64,000 bases of DNA, from the NCBI RefSeq assembly GCF_014596915.1, contig NZ_JACVWU010000021.1:1-64000 (forward strand), given 5' to 3'. A program made the translations under genes and the position numbers. This DNA is from Streptomyces sp. TRM68416 (GTDB taxonomy: Bacteria > Actinomycetota > Actinomycetes > Streptomycetales > Streptomycetaceae). This document shows, piece by piece, positions 17,474 to 26,267 of the stretch (position 1 is its first letter; every line of letters begins with the position of its first letter). The notes below the pieces were generated by a model that was given only the letters and a program-made list of their open reading frames with translations, was not told the DNA's origin and did not search any database.

Positions 17474-17966
17474 GCAACCGCTCCCCGTACACCCAAGAAG
17501 TTATCTGCCAAATACTCTGCATGCTCTGCAATTCCGGACACTTCGCCCGCCTTCGCGGCCTCCCCTTCGCGTCTTCGGCGGGTAGCCAGCGCCGGGGCGA
17601 GTGTCAAGCCATGGCACCGTATCAGCCGCCCATAAGCCCCTCAAGGCACGTCCGGCCCCATGCGAATCAGGGACGGGACTGTTACCCGTCCGCAACGAGA
17701 AGCGCTGGTCACCCGGCTGAACACACCCCCTTCTGTGCGCGCGCGAACCCCTCCCACTACGGCGCCCCGCTCGCCGTCCGACGCCCTCACACGCCGACCA
17801 CGCCCCCTGCACGATTCGCCCACAGAGGCAGAGTGACCCAGAACACCAAGCCGAGCCGATCCCCCTTCACGCCAACGAGTGAACCAACGGCATATGCCAG
17901 CCCACCTTGCGATGCCCCACCCAGCGTCACCCCGCACGCCAAGAATCCGACGACCCCTGCCCTGGT
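17474..17966. other. Intergenic region upstream of the Tad operon
   Basis: No convincing gene. Next to the operon start lies CTCTGCATGCTCTGCA (17515-17530), a direct repeat of CTCTGCA around GCATGC, and TTATCTGCCAAATA (17501-17514), both plausible promoter or operator elements for leftward transcription; I could not fit a clear -35/-10 pair. The rest is proline-biased in several frames but has no ribosome site or recognisable product. Confidence 0.5.
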
Positions 17967-18239
17967 GCAGCCCTGGCCGCCGAGACCTGGAGGCAACTGA
18001 TGTCCGTGGACCTCTCCTTCTTCCGCTCCGAGACGTCCCAGCGCCTGCGCGCGGAGGGCCGCGCCGAGGGCCGCGCCGAGGACGTCCTCCTGATCCTCGA
18101 CACGCGCGGCATCGAGGTGCCGGACGCCGCGCGCGAGCGGATCGCCTCCTGCACCGACCTGGACGAGCTGCGCACCTGGCTCACCCGGGCCGTGACGGCG
18201 ACCACCGCCGACGACCTGTTCACGGAGCCCGAGGCCTGA
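17967..18239 (+). pseudogene. C-terminal remnant of an Rpn/PD-(D/E)XK nuclease-type transposase-like protein
   Basis: From about 17967 the reading frame encodes AAETWRQLMSV, then RAEGRAEGRAEDVLLILDTRG, an acidic heptad-like region, and CTDLDELRTWLTRAVTAT. This is the characteristic tail of a family of about 300-residue Streptomyces proteins with an N-terminal Rpn-like nuclease/transposase domain; here no upstream in-frame sequence resembles that domain. A 79-residue product could still be made from ATG 18000, but no ribosome site precedes it. Most likely a truncated relic in the accessory zone after the Tad operon. Confidence 0.62.
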
Positions 18240-18269
18240 TCTTCTCCCCCCGTCAGTACAGTTCCGCGG

Positions 18270-20363
18270 GTGACGGCAGTCGACGGGGTGCAGGGAATGA
18301 CGACACGGGACGCATACGGCAGGCAAGGCGCGGACAAGGCACTGCACCCTCCTGCCGCCGCACGCATACTCCTCGCCCTCTGCGCCCTGACCGCCCTCTT
18401 CACAGCCGTCGCCGCCGCGCTCACCCCGGCCCATGCGACCACCCAGGCCGCCTACCTCGCCGACCAACTGCGCGTCAGCCCGGTCTACGTCACCGACCAA
18501 CTCCCGCGCGAGGTCCCGAAGTCCACGGCGCGCGACTTCGCCCGCCTGGCCAGGGGCACGGGCACGGGCGTACCGACGTACGTCCTCGTCCTGCCCAGCC
18601 AGGCCGCGGCCGGCGAGGGCCTGCTCGGCGCGGTGCACGACCGGCTCGGCCGGGACGGCCTGTACGTACTGATCGACGAGTCGACGGTCGAGGCCGCCAC
18701 GGCCTACGGCGTAACCGCACCGGCCGACGACGCGGTCACCGTCTCCCGCTACGAACTCCCCTACGACGCAGGCCCGTTGCGCAGCTTCGAGCGCTTCGTC
18801 GAAGCCGTGGCCGAGGGCCCGGAAGCAGCCGCCGCGAGGGCGGCCGCGGCGCGCGAGAGGTACGCCGACGACGAACCACCCGACCTGTACATCGGCCCGA
18901 GCGACCGCCAGAACCAGTCGCTCCTCACAGGCATGCTCCTCACCGGCGTACCGCTGTCGATCCTGCTGACAGCCCCATATGTACGACGATGGCGGCGCCG
19001 CCTGCCGGGCGCACCGCGCAAACCTGCGAAGCCGAGCCCGCGTTGGCGGCTCCCGGCGATCGCAGCGGCCGCCGCCGCCCTGGTGGCCCTGACCGCGAGC
19101 GCCGCCTTCGACCAGACGACGTCGAGCGCGTCCCCGCCACCCCGGGCGATCGACCTCAACGCCCGTCTCGACCGGGTCGCGGAGGGCCTGTCCAAGGACC
19201 CGGTATATACGGACCCGGAGAGCCCTCAGACCCTGGACGCGGCTCAACTCAAGCAACTGCACAGCCGTATCCGCGCGTTCGAGGCGTCCGAGGGCGGCGG
19301 CCCGGTGTTCGTGGCCGTCGTACCGCAGTTGTGGTCGGACGAGTCGAAGGGCGACGAGGAGAACTTCGCGTACGCGCTCCACGACAAGGTGGGCAAGGAC
19401 GGGCTGTACATCGTCGCGGACCCCCTGGACGGCTACATCGACGCCTTCAACTACGGCCTGCACCTCGACACTTACAGCCTCCTCTACGACCTCCCCGAGT
19501 CGATCGAGTACGGCGACGAGATGTCCCGCGCAGCACAGGACCACCTCCTGGGCGAACGACTCGACGCCCTGATGACGATCGTCGACGACACCGACCGCAC
19601 GGACGAACCGACGACGCCCGGTGCCCCGTACCCGGTGGACAACCCCGTCACCGAGGACGACCTGACACCGCTGTTCGCCGCGGACGACTTCTGGCCGGGG
19701 CTGTTCATGGGCACCCTGGCGGCAGGCCTGCTGCTCGGGGTGGTGGCGGGCGCGCTGGAGATCACCCGCAGGGTGCTGCGGCGCCGCCGCCCGGAGCCCC
19801 CCGCCACGGAGACGCTGCCGGAGATCTCCCCGACGGAGCCGTCCACGCCGTACCTGCGTACCGCGGCCCGTACCGAACTCCGCGCGCTACTGGCCGACTT
19901 CGACCCCGAGAAGCCCGGCGACAGACGCCCCGGCGACTGCCTGGACGCGGCGATGCTGCTCCTCGACGGCGACGCCGACGGCATCGACGACGCCGCCCCG
20001 TACGCCCTGCTCGCGGTCACCCTCCTCGCCCGCGCGGGCCGTGCCGCCGCCGCGGGCAAGGCGTACAACCGCTGCTGCGCGGTCAACCCGCTGCACGGCC
20101 CCGCGGTCGGCCGCCACCACGTGCGCCTGACCGCCGGGGACGGGCACAGGCGCCAGCTCCACATCTGCGCCCGCTGCCGCGACACGGCGACCACGGCACC
20201 GCGCACCGTCCACACGCTGGTACTGACCCTGCCCGCCTCCGCCTCCGCCTCCGCCTCCGGCGCACGCGTGCCGTACGAGGAGGCGGACGAACTACTGACC
20301 GCCGTCCCCGAAGGCATCCGCCGGCTGATCGAGAAGGTGAAGGAGAGGACGTATGTCCCGTAG
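18270..20363 (+). CDS. Large membrane protein with two repeated outer domains and C-terminal NPLHG plus C-x-x-C motif
   Basis: 697 residues from GTG 18270; ATG 18297 is a possible later start, and neither has a strong ribosome site. The first half has a signal-like helix (ending PAHA), an extracytoplasmic domain with VSPVYVTDQLP and VPTYVLVLP, and a membrane segment. The second half repeats this plan with LSKDPVYTDPE and GPVFVAVVPQ, then another membrane segment and a cytosolic tail containing CCAVNPLHGPAV and HICARCRD, possibly a metal-binding site. It is therefore an internal duplication, and the next gene is a single-unit paralogue. The outer domains resemble TPM-type folds in length and pattern, but that is a guess. 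Confidence 0.8.
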   Translation: MTAVDGVQGMTTRDAYGRQGADKALHPPAAARILLALCALTALFTAVAAALTPAHATTQAAYLADQLRVSPVYVTDQLPREVPKSTARDFARLARGTGTGVPTYVLVLPSQAAAGEGLLGAVHDRLGRDGLYVLIDESTVEAATAYGVTAPADDAVTVSRYELPYDAGPLRSFERFVEAVAEGPEAAAARAAAARERYADDEPPDLYIGPSDRQNQSLLTGMLLTGVPLSILLTAPYVRRWRRRLPGAPRKPAKPSPRWRLPAIAAAAAALVALTASAAFDQTTSSASPPPRAIDLNARLDRVAEGLSKDPVYTDPESPQTLDAAQLKQLHSRIRAFEASEGGGPVFVAVVPQLWSDESKGDEENFAYALHDKVGKDGLYIVADPLDGYIDAFNYGLHLDTYSLLYDLPESIEYGDEMSRAAQDHLLGERLDALMTIVDDTDRTDEPTTPGAPYPVDNPVTEDDLTPLFAADDFWPGLFMGTLAAGLLLGVVAGALEITRRVLRRRRPEPPATETLPEISPTEPSTPYLRTAARTELRALLADFDPEKPGDRRPGDCLDAAMLLLDGDADGIDDAAPYALLAVTLLARAGRAAAAGKAYNRCCAVNPLHGPAVGRHHVRLTAGDGHRRQLHICARCRDTATTAPRTVHTLVLTLPASASASASGARVPYEEADELLTAVPEGIRRLIEKVKERTYVP

Positions 20364-21636
20364 CCGCCACCTGCTCGCCGCCGTGGTGACGGCCCTGCTG
20401 CTCCCCGTGTCGACGGCGGCAGCCGCCACCCCCAGCCCCGGCGAGCACATCGCGCAGGCCCTGGCCACGACACCGGTCTACGTCGACGACGCCTACGCCT
20501 CCGCCGTCCCCCCGGCCGAACGGCGGCGCCTGGTACGGCAGATCGAGAAGACCGACCTCCCCATCAAGGTGGTGCTGACGCCGCTGACGAAGGGCGACGC
20601 CTTCGACGGCGAGGCGGACACCCTCGCCGCGGTCCTCCGCGACCGCCTCCCCCAACGCGAACTGATCCTCATCACCACCGACGGCAGCTACACCGCCTCC
20701 CTCAACGGCTACGAATGGCCCGCCGACACCCACCAGACCCGCGACGCGGTGGCAGCGGTCGGCTTCATGGACGAACTCCGCCACGCGGGCCTGGCCGCCC
20801 GCACCGCGAAGGCCGTTGAACTGGTGGCCGAGGGCGACGGCACGGCGGCGTACGAGGAGGCGACCAGCGACCTGCGGGAGCCGGCCACGGACAGCGACGC
20901 GCCGGGGGACAAGGCGGGAACCCCTTGGCAGCAACGGGGATGGGGATGGGGATGGGCCATAGCGGCATCGGCGCTGGGCACCCTGCTTGTCCTCGTCGTA
21001 CGCCGTCGCCGCCGCAAGGCCCCGCCGCCCCGCTCCCCCTTCGCCCACCCCCAAGCGGTCTTCGCCGCGGCCCGCGCCGCGGACGAGGCGGCCCTGCGCC
21101 GCCGGGCGGAAGCGGAGGTGCTGGCCCTGGGCGAGGCGGCCCGGTCGGCAGACACCGCAACCACCCCCGGCCTCCAACGGGCCCTGGACGCCTACGCGGC
21201 AGCGTCCGCGGTCCTGGACACGGCCGGAACCCTCCCGGACCTGGCCGGAGTCCTCGCCCTGGTAACGGAAGGCCGAGACGCCCTAACCGCCACCACCCCG
21301 TCCCCCCTCCCCCTCTGCTTCTTCAACCCCCTGCACGGCCGCGCAACCCACCGCACCACCTGGCGCCCCCTCGGCCGCCGCGACAAAACCCCCATCGCCT
21401 CCTGCACCCCCTGCACCCACGCCCTCCGCACCCACCGCGCCCCAGAAGTCCTGACCACCACCTCCCCGTCCGGCACCCCGATCCCCTACTTCGAACTCCC
21501 GGCGGACCAGAGCGTGTGGGCCGCCACGGGCTACGGCTCCCTCCTACGGGGCGGGGACAGCTTGGCGGCGCGGGTGGGGCGGCGGGGACTTCTCGCGGAG
21601 TGGGCGGGGGGGGAGGCTGGGCATCGTCGTTCCTGA
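20353..21636 (+). CDS. Membrane protein paralogous to the upstream gene, with NPLHG and C-x-x-C tail
   Basis: 427 residues, starting at ATG 20353 and overlapping the previous gene by 11 bases. A signal peptide ends near AAA at residue 18; the outer domain contains TTPVYVDDAYAS and IKVVLTPLTKG, paralleling VSPVYVTDQLP and VPTYVLVLP in the preceding protein. One membrane segment (WAIAASALGTLLVLVV) precedes a cytosolic region with FFNPLHGRATHR and ASCTPCTHAL, again a paired-cysteine motif. The operon pair arose by duplication. Function unknown; the shared NPLHG...C-x-x-C element suggests a common cytosolic partner or metal. Confidence 0.8.
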   Translation: MSRSRHLLAAVVTALLLPVSTAAAATPSPGEHIAQALATTPVYVDDAYASAVPPAERRRLVRQIEKTDLPIKVVLTPLTKGDAFDGEADTLAAVLRDRLPQRELILITTDGSYTASLNGYEWPADTHQTRDAVAAVGFMDELRHAGLAARTAKAVELVAEGDGTAAYEEATSDLREPATDSDAPGDKAGTPWQQRGWGWGWAIAASALGTLLVLVVRRRRRKAPPPRSPFAHPQAVFAAARAADEAALRRRAEAEVLALGEAARSADTATTPGLQRALDAYAAASAVLDTAGTLPDLAGVLALVTEGRDALTATTPSPLPLCFFNPLHGRATHRTTWRPLGRRDKTPIASCTPCTHALRTHRAPEVLTTTSPSGTPIPYFELPADQSVWAATGYGSLLRGGDSLAARVGRRGLLAEWAGGEAGHRRS

Positions 21637-21663
21637 ATCGGCTGGGCGTCAATGCGGCGCGAT

Positions 21664-21729
21664 AATTGGCAGATTTGGGCGGCTTGGGGCGGTGATATGT
21701 GGGGGTTTGGTGGCCCGGATCTGCCAATT
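21664..21729. repeat. 11-bp perfect inverted repeat, AATTGGCAGAT / ATCTGCCAATT
   Basis: Arms at 21664-21674 and 21719-21729 are separated by 44 G/T-rich bases. It lies between the paralogous membrane-protein pair and the IS3 remnant. It could be the ends of a tiny mobile element, an operator pair, or a weak long-loop hairpin; the loop is too long for a typical terminator. Confidence 0.6.
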
Positions 21730-21878
21730 GCGAGCCGTCTGGGCGCAGGGGGCATCAGGGCCGGCGTAGGCGCGAGACCGGCAAGGTGACAAAGACGCCG
21801 CAGTCACCACGCCCCGCGGCGGGTGTCAGTGAACCGTGCCGTGTTCGATAGGACTCGATCGTTTGAGAGGATCGAGTT

Positions 21879-22120
21879 ATGGCACGTCCTTCCCAGCACC
21901 CGGCAGTCGCCCAGAGGCTGGGCGCCGGCACAACCGGGACGCTGCGCAAGTGGGTGCGGCAGAACCAGATCGGCGCCGGTACCCGTCCGGGCATGACGAG
22001 CGGGGAGTCGGCGGCCGAGCCGAAGCGGGCCAACGACGACTTCAAGGCCGCGGCGCCTTTCTTCGCGACCGAGCTCAACCGGCCACACACGCGCTCGTGG
22101 CGTTCATCGACGAGCACGCC
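21879..22120 (+). mobile_element. IS3-family transposase remnant (orfA and start of orfB)
   Basis: The frame starting at 21879 encodes AQRLGAGTTGTLRKWVRQNQ, then AEPKRANDDFKAAAPFFATEL and NRPHTR, which match the helix-turn-helix and leucine-zipper parts of IS3 OrfA (usual form: ETLRKWVRQ...ELKRANEILKAASAFFA.ELDRPHTR). The usual OrfB start VAFIDEH follows in another frame at about 22097-22117. Both are shortened inside, and the rest of OrfB, with its DDE catalytic domain, is absent. Sequence immediately downstream is chromosomal membrane-protein coding sequence, so the element is a dead fragment joined to a neighbouring gene. Confidence 0.82.
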
Positions 22121-22534
22121 GTGGCCTTCAAGACCCCGGGCTGGCTGGCCCAGATCGAGCGAAGGACCGCCCCAAAGAAGTTCTATGCCACCATGGCGGC
22201 ATTCGCCTTCGTTGTCGGCTTGATGACATCCGCGATTATCAGCCGCTGGCTCTTCCTGCCGGGCCTACTGCTGACTGCAGCCCTCCTGTGGTTCATTGCG
22301 ATAAATGCGCAACACAGTAGATGGATTCCGACATTCTTCATTCTTTCGGTCATGGCGTTTGCGACCCTCGCTCTATTCCTGACACAGGAGATGTGCGTCG
22401 TGAGCGCGGCGGCCCGTGGTGTGCGCAGGCAGCGGGAGCAGCAGGCCATGGAACTTCTGATGTCGTCGCCGCCATCCACTCCGCCTCCGCCCCCGCCCCC
22501 GGCGGCCCCACCGCGGTTGCGCCCATGGAAGTGA
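22121..22534 (+). pseudogene. Decayed paralogue of the 22525 membrane protein, 5-prime truncated at the IS3 remnant and internally deleted
   Basis: The frame continuing from the IS3 piece encodes TPGWLAQIERRTAPKKFY, TSAIISRWLFLPGLLLTAAL and LWFIAINAQ, aligning with PAWLSRLELGMPPRRLY, STVISQWLVLPGILLALGL and LWFIAVN of the next gene. After FLTQE it jumps to MCVVSAAARGVRRQREQQ, which aligns with ACVVRSAVRGVRRLREL near the end of the paralogue. The whole outer domain (about 85 residues) is therefore missing in frame. A Pro-rich tail ends the frame 10 bases inside the next gene. No independent start codon with a ribosome site is seen. Confidence 0.8.
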
Positions 22535-23214
22535 AGCGGCGACGGGGCCTCGACACCACGCGCCCACCTGCCTGGCTGTCACGGCTGGAGCTGGGCATGC
22601 CTCCTCGCAGGCTCTATGCCCTGAGCGGTGCATTCGCCGTCCTGACGGGAGCCATGATCTCCACTGTGATCAGTCAGTGGCTGGTCTTGCCGGGCATCCT
22701 GCTCGCGCTCGGTCTGCTCTGGTTTATCGCGGTGAATACGGACCAGCGGCTCTGGCTGATGGCTCCGTTTCTCTTCGCCACCTTCGCGCTTATCGTGTTC
22801 GGGATGTTCATCGATCAGGACCGGGCCCTGGCCGAGCGTGGCCGCCCCGTCGACCTGGTGGTTGTCGAGAGGTCCCAGACCAGAAGCGAATCGACGTGCA
22901 AGGTGCGCTTCCCCGACGGCAGCGTGAGCGAAGGGCCGATCGGCGGCTGCCGCGGCGCCGACGTCGGCGAGTCCATTCGCCTCTTCGTGGACCCCGAGGG
23001 CGAGGTGCAGCCCAGCAACACCACCCCCAACGTCGCTCTATGGACCTGGCTGGCAGCAGGAACGAACCTCATCTTCACTGCCTGCGTGGTCCGATCCGCC
23101 GTCCGTGGTGTACGCAGGCTTCGAGAATTGCAGACTGCGGAACAGTTCGCGCCCCTGCGTGGTCTCGTGCCGCCGCCCCCACCTCCGTCGTCACCACCGC
23201 CGTTGCATGGGTGA
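22525..23214 (+). CDS. Membrane protein with DUF3592-like outer domain
   Basis: 229 residues from ATG 22525, overlapping the decayed paralogue upstream. Three membrane segments (about residues 28-47, 50-70 and 74-95) precede a soluble domain containing VDLVVVERSQT, two cysteines and LFVDPEGEV, then a fourth membrane segment, a basic RGVRRLREL helix and a Pro-rich tail. The V-V-V...C...C...D-P-x-G-E pattern is shared with the proteins at 5683, 23207 and 32545. It overlaps the next family member by eight bases. Role unknown; related copies lie beside T7SS genes elsewhere in the window. Confidence 0.8.
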   Translation: MEVKRRRGLDTTRPPAWLSRLELGMPPRRLYALSGAFAVLTGAMISTVISQWLVLPGILLALGLLWFIAVNTDQRLWLMAPFLFATFALIVFGMFIDQDRALAERGRPVDLVVVERSQTRSESTCKVRFPDGSVSEGPIGGCRGADVGESIRLFVDPEGEVQPSNTTPNVALWTWLAAGTNLIFTACVVRSAVRGVRRLRELQTAEQFAPLRGLVPPPPPPSSPPPLHG

Positions 23215-23917
23215 CAGCAGAACTGTGATCAGCGATGAAGCGCCCATGGCGGCGCACACTCTGAGCAGCAGGCTCACACAGCGCGAGCGCATGGCGTCCC
23301 CTATCGCCATGGCGTTGACCGGCCTCGTTCTGGGGCTGCTGGCCTGCGCGCTTCCCTTCGCGTTGCGGTTGGCGCTGTTGGTCGTACGTGCGGACAGCTG
23401 GCCGGCGTACGTCCTGCTGGGGGTGGTGGTGCTGGGCCTGCTGGTCGTGCTCACCGAAGTCAACTACTTCGGCAGAGCCTGGTACCTCACGCTCCTCTAC
23501 GCAGTGGCGGCCGGCCTGCTCACCGCCACGGGGTGGTGGTGGGGCCACACCGCCGACGTACTGGACGCACGGGGTCGCTGGACCGAGGTGACGGTGGTCA
23601 AGGTCACGGAGCGGACCAAACGACAGGCTCTGTGCACCCTGCAGCGCGCGGGAGACGGGAGTAGGGTTTCCCGGCCGCTGGACGACTGCGCGGACCTCAC
23701 TCTGGGAGACCGCCTCGCCGTCCTCGAAGACCCAGAAGGCGAGGTCCGGCCTCAGCGCTCAGCGCCAAGCGTCTTCAACACGTACGTCTCCTCCGGAGTC
23801 GAAGCTACGCTCCTCCTCGCCACCACGACGGGCGCGTTCTGGGTGGGAAGCCGCCGACGCCGCCTCCCCGCACCACCGCCGTACCCGCCGTCAACGGTGC
23901 CTCAGACATCGACGTGA
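23207..23917 (+). CDS. Membrane protein with DUF3592-like outer domain
   Basis: 236 residues from ATG 23207 (overlap with the previous stop; ATG 23246 is an alternative). Hydrophobic segments at about residues 33-58, 62-82 and 88-112 are followed by VTVVKVTERTK, two cysteines, LAVLEDPEGEV, a last membrane segment and a Pro-rich tail. It is a tandem paralogue of the preceding gene. The two probably arose by local duplication, the decayed copy at 22121 being a third member. Confidence 0.78.
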   Translation: MGDSRTVISDEAPMAAHTLSSRLTQRERMASPIAMALTGLVLGLLACALPFALRLALLVVRADSWPAYVLLGVVVLGLLVVLTEVNYFGRAWYLTLLYAVAAGLLTATGWWWGHTADVLDARGRWTEVTVVKVTERTKRQALCTLQRAGDGSRVSRPLDDCADLTLGDRLAVLEDPEGEVRPQRSAPSVFNTYVSSGVEATLLLATTTGAFWVGSRRRRLPAPPPYPPSTVPQTST

Positions 23918-24008
23918 GCAGTCAGTGGCCGACCGGCACGACGGCCGTGATCGCCGGTGGGTCAACATTGCTCGACGAAGTCGATGTTGCCGAGGGAGGG
24001 GCGTAGTC

Positions 24009-24767
24009 ATGAAGCCCGGAAGGAGGCCGGATCTTCCGCCGGCCCCGGAGAACCTGACCTGGTTCGACCGTGCCAGGCTCCTGGCCGACCGAGCCGCGGC
24101 GATCAAGGTTCTCGAACGGCACAGTTTCGCGCTGCGCGACCTGCTGTGGACCGGCCTGGCCACAGCAGGGATCGCCGGCGGCTGGCTCATGGCGTTGGCC
24201 GTGATCGGCTGGTATCTGAGCCTCAATGAACCCGAGGGGATGGAACTGGGGGTGGCCGTCGCTCTGATGGTCGCCCTATTGCTCGCCGAGGCCGCAGCTG
24301 TCCTGGTGTTCGTGCGTGTGACGCGTCGAGGCCGAGTTGCCCAGCGGCTGCTTGAGGAGTGGACGGCACTCGACCGGCAGCCGACGGCTCGATCACTTCC
24401 CTCACAGATTCTCCCGGGTCCGCCAGCAGCCTCCACCTGGGACCTGATGCGCGCCGGACAGCCCTGGCAGGAGACCGTTCCCGTGAACGGGCGCCGCTAT
24501 CTGGTCTTCATGTCCGCGGGAGCGATGACCTGGATGCTCGCTTCCATCGCTCCGCTCATGTTCGGCACAGTCATGATGCTCGCTACCTTCACGGGAGACG
24601 TGAGCACTACCGCCCGGGTGGGGGCGGTAGGCGGAGGTGCAGTGCTTGCAACCGTCGGCCTGTGGGTCATGGGCAAGGGGTGGCGGCACTATGCATGGGC
24701 GCTGAAGGAAGCCCGCATCAGGGTCTTGGAGGAGAAGACCTGGCCAGTCGCTTCCGCCCGGCGGTAG
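24009..24767 (+). CDS. Four-segment membrane protein, function unknown
   Basis: 252 residues. ATG 24009 is chosen because GAGGGAGGGG lies about eight bases upstream. A basic, Pro-rich N-terminus is followed by two membrane segments (about residues 50-70 and 78-102), a cytosolic loop with WQETVPVNGRRYLVF, and two more segments (about residues 173-195 and 205-225). No cysteines or catalytic motifs. It follows the DUF3592-like pair in the same direction after about 90 bases and may be transcribed with them. Confidence 0.75.
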   Translation: MKPGRRPDLPPAPENLTWFDRARLLADRAAAIKVLERHSFALRDLLWTGLATAGIAGGWLMALAVIGWYLSLNEPEGMELGVAVALMVALLLAEAAAVLVFVRVTRRGRVAQRLLEEWTALDRQPTARSLPSQILPGPPAASTWDLMRAGQPWQETVPVNGRRYLVFMSAGAMTWMLASIAPLMFGTVMMLATFTGDVSTTARVGAVGGGAVLATVGLWVMGKGWRHYAWALKEARIRVLEEKTWPVASARR

Positions 24768-24934
24768 ACCTCCCTCAACCGAGGAACAGCGGCAGGGCAG
24801 GGCACGCCGAGCAGCAGGCTCCGCCAGCGACCGGACGGAACAGATTCCGGTGTGCAGCCACGCTTGAACTGCCCGCATTCGACGAACTCTTCAGCGCTTG
24901 ACCTTGACGCAACGGCAGGGCGTCTACTGACGGC

Positions 24935-25363
24935 ATGCGAATCGGAGAGATCGCCGCGCTCGTGGGGCTCACTACCCGGGCGATCCGGCACTACCACCAT
25001 GTCGGCCTGCTTCCAGAGCCGGAGCGGCTCCCCAACGGCTACCGGGCCTACAGCGTCCGCGACGCCGTCCTGCTCGCCCGGGTGCGCCGGCTCACCGAAC
25101 TCGGCCTCAGCCTCGATGAAGTGCGCGACGCCCTCGCCGACGATGCCGGACGCGAACTGACCGAGATACTGAAAGAACTCGACGCCGACCTGGCCCGCCA
25201 GGAGGCCGACATCAGGGAGCGCCGCTGCCGACTCGGCGCCCTGCTCGCGGAGCCGCCCGGCGCTACCGGGCCCGTCTCACCCGCCCTCGCCGCACTGCTG
25301 GCACAGGCCCCCGAACTGACTCACGGAGCGCGGCCGCGCGCCATCGCCTCTCTGGGGCGATGA
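24935..25363 (+). CDS. Short MerR-family transcriptional regulator
   Basis: 142 residues. The N-terminal winged helix is canonical: MRIGEIAALVGLTTRAIRHY, then HVGLLPEPERLPNGYRAY and the dimer-helix start LTELGLSLDEVRDAL. The protein ends shortly after the coiled coil, so it lacks a large effector domain. There are no metal-binding cysteines. The start at 24935 has no obvious Shine-Dalgarno. A membrane protein follows 21 bases later and could be its target. Confidence 0.88.
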   Translation: MRIGEIAALVGLTTRAIRHYHHVGLLPEPERLPNGYRAYSVRDAVLLARVRRLTELGLSLDEVRDALADDAGRELTEILKELDADLARQEADIRERRCRLGALLAEPPGATGPVSPALAALLAQAPELTHGARPRAIASLGR

Positions 25364-25384
25364 GTCCGGCGCCGCACGCACGGG

Positions 25385-25888
25385 GTGCGCCCCGGGGACC
25401 TCGCTGCCGCGTACACCGGGCCCCAGACCGCGATGATGTACGGACTGCTCTTCGTGACGGTCATCGAGACGGTGGGCCTGGCCTTCCTCATCCCATGGCC
25501 GGCGGTCCACCGGGCGATCCTGATACTCGACCTGTACGGCGTTGTCCTCGTACTGGCCCTGCATGCCGCCTGCGTCACCCGACCGCACGTCGTACGCCCT
25601 GACGGTTCTCTGCGGATCCGCTACGGAGCCCTCTTCGATCTCGCCGTACCGCCGGACGCGGTCGCCTCGGTCCGGGTCGACCGGCGATATCCCGTGGGCG
25701 GCCTGATCACGCTCTCCGAGGACGGGGTCCTCGACCTGATCGTGGGCAGCCAGAACTCGGTGACCCTGGAGCTGAACCGGTCACTTCCGTTCGCCCGCCC
25801 GCTCGGCGCAACGGAAGAGGCCCACACCATCCGCTTACACGCCGACGACCCACGCACACTGGTCAGCGCACTCCGCCAGCCCACCTGA
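25385..25888 (+). CDS. Small membrane protein following the MerR gene
   Basis: 167 residues from GTG 25385 (weak ribosome site). Two hydrophobic segments (about residues 18-38 and 42-64) are followed by a beta-rich cytosolic domain containing RIRYGALFDLAVP and ITLSEDGVLDLIVG, a PH-like pattern. No known motif. Gene order suggests it is co-transcribed with the MerR regulator. Confidence 0.72.
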   Translation: MRPGDLAAAYTGPQTAMMYGLLFVTVIETVGLAFLIPWPAVHRAILILDLYGVVLVLALHAACVTRPHVVRPDGSLRIRYGALFDLAVPPDAVASVRVDRRYPVGGLITLSEDGVLDLIVGSQNSVTLELNRSLPFARPLGATEEAHTIRLHADDPRTLVSALRQPT

Positions 25889-26267
25889 GCACACAGGTCG
25901 GCCCTCGCCGCGACGTGGCGCCTGGCATGGGGCTCGCAAAAGTGCTCTCGCAACCGGCGTGTTGTACGAGGCACTTCCGAGAGGTGCCACCACGGAACTC
26001 GCCCCCCGGCTAGGCCGCATTGGCGGTAGACCGTCACAACTGCCCGACCTGTGACGACCCCGCCATGGCCAACGCCTGTACCGATCGACACGAAAGCCAG
26101 GACCTACCGCACGTCACGCGGCAAGACCCACCCCGAGTGCAAGATCGACCACATGCGGAACAACCACCCACAAACGCTGCCTCGTTATGGCAAGGCAAGC
26201 GCCCCCTCTACGTCACCGGGGTGCGGCGCATGAGCCAGTGCCACCACATCACGAAGTGAGTTCGCTC
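25889..26267. other. Intergenic region, no gene seen
   Basis: Short open frames here lack ribosome sites, have poor codon bias and match nothing I recognise. The sequence CTCGCAAAAGTGCTCTCGCAA (split at 25934-25954) contains a short direct repeat of CTCGCAA. No hairpin of terminator strength was seen after the 25888 stop. Confidence 0.4.

Noticed and set aside
17521..18000. Possible 159-residue gene upstream of the nuclease remnant
   Set aside because: No ribosome site, Pro/His/Ser-rich product in several overlapping frames, and it would cover the promoter region of the Tad operon.
21664..21729. Rho-independent terminator for the 21636 gene
   Set aside because: The 11-bp arms are separated by 44 bases, too far apart for an efficient terminator hairpin.
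26020..26259. Possible 60-79 residue genes
   Set aside because: Poor codon bias, no ribosome site and no recognisable sequence.
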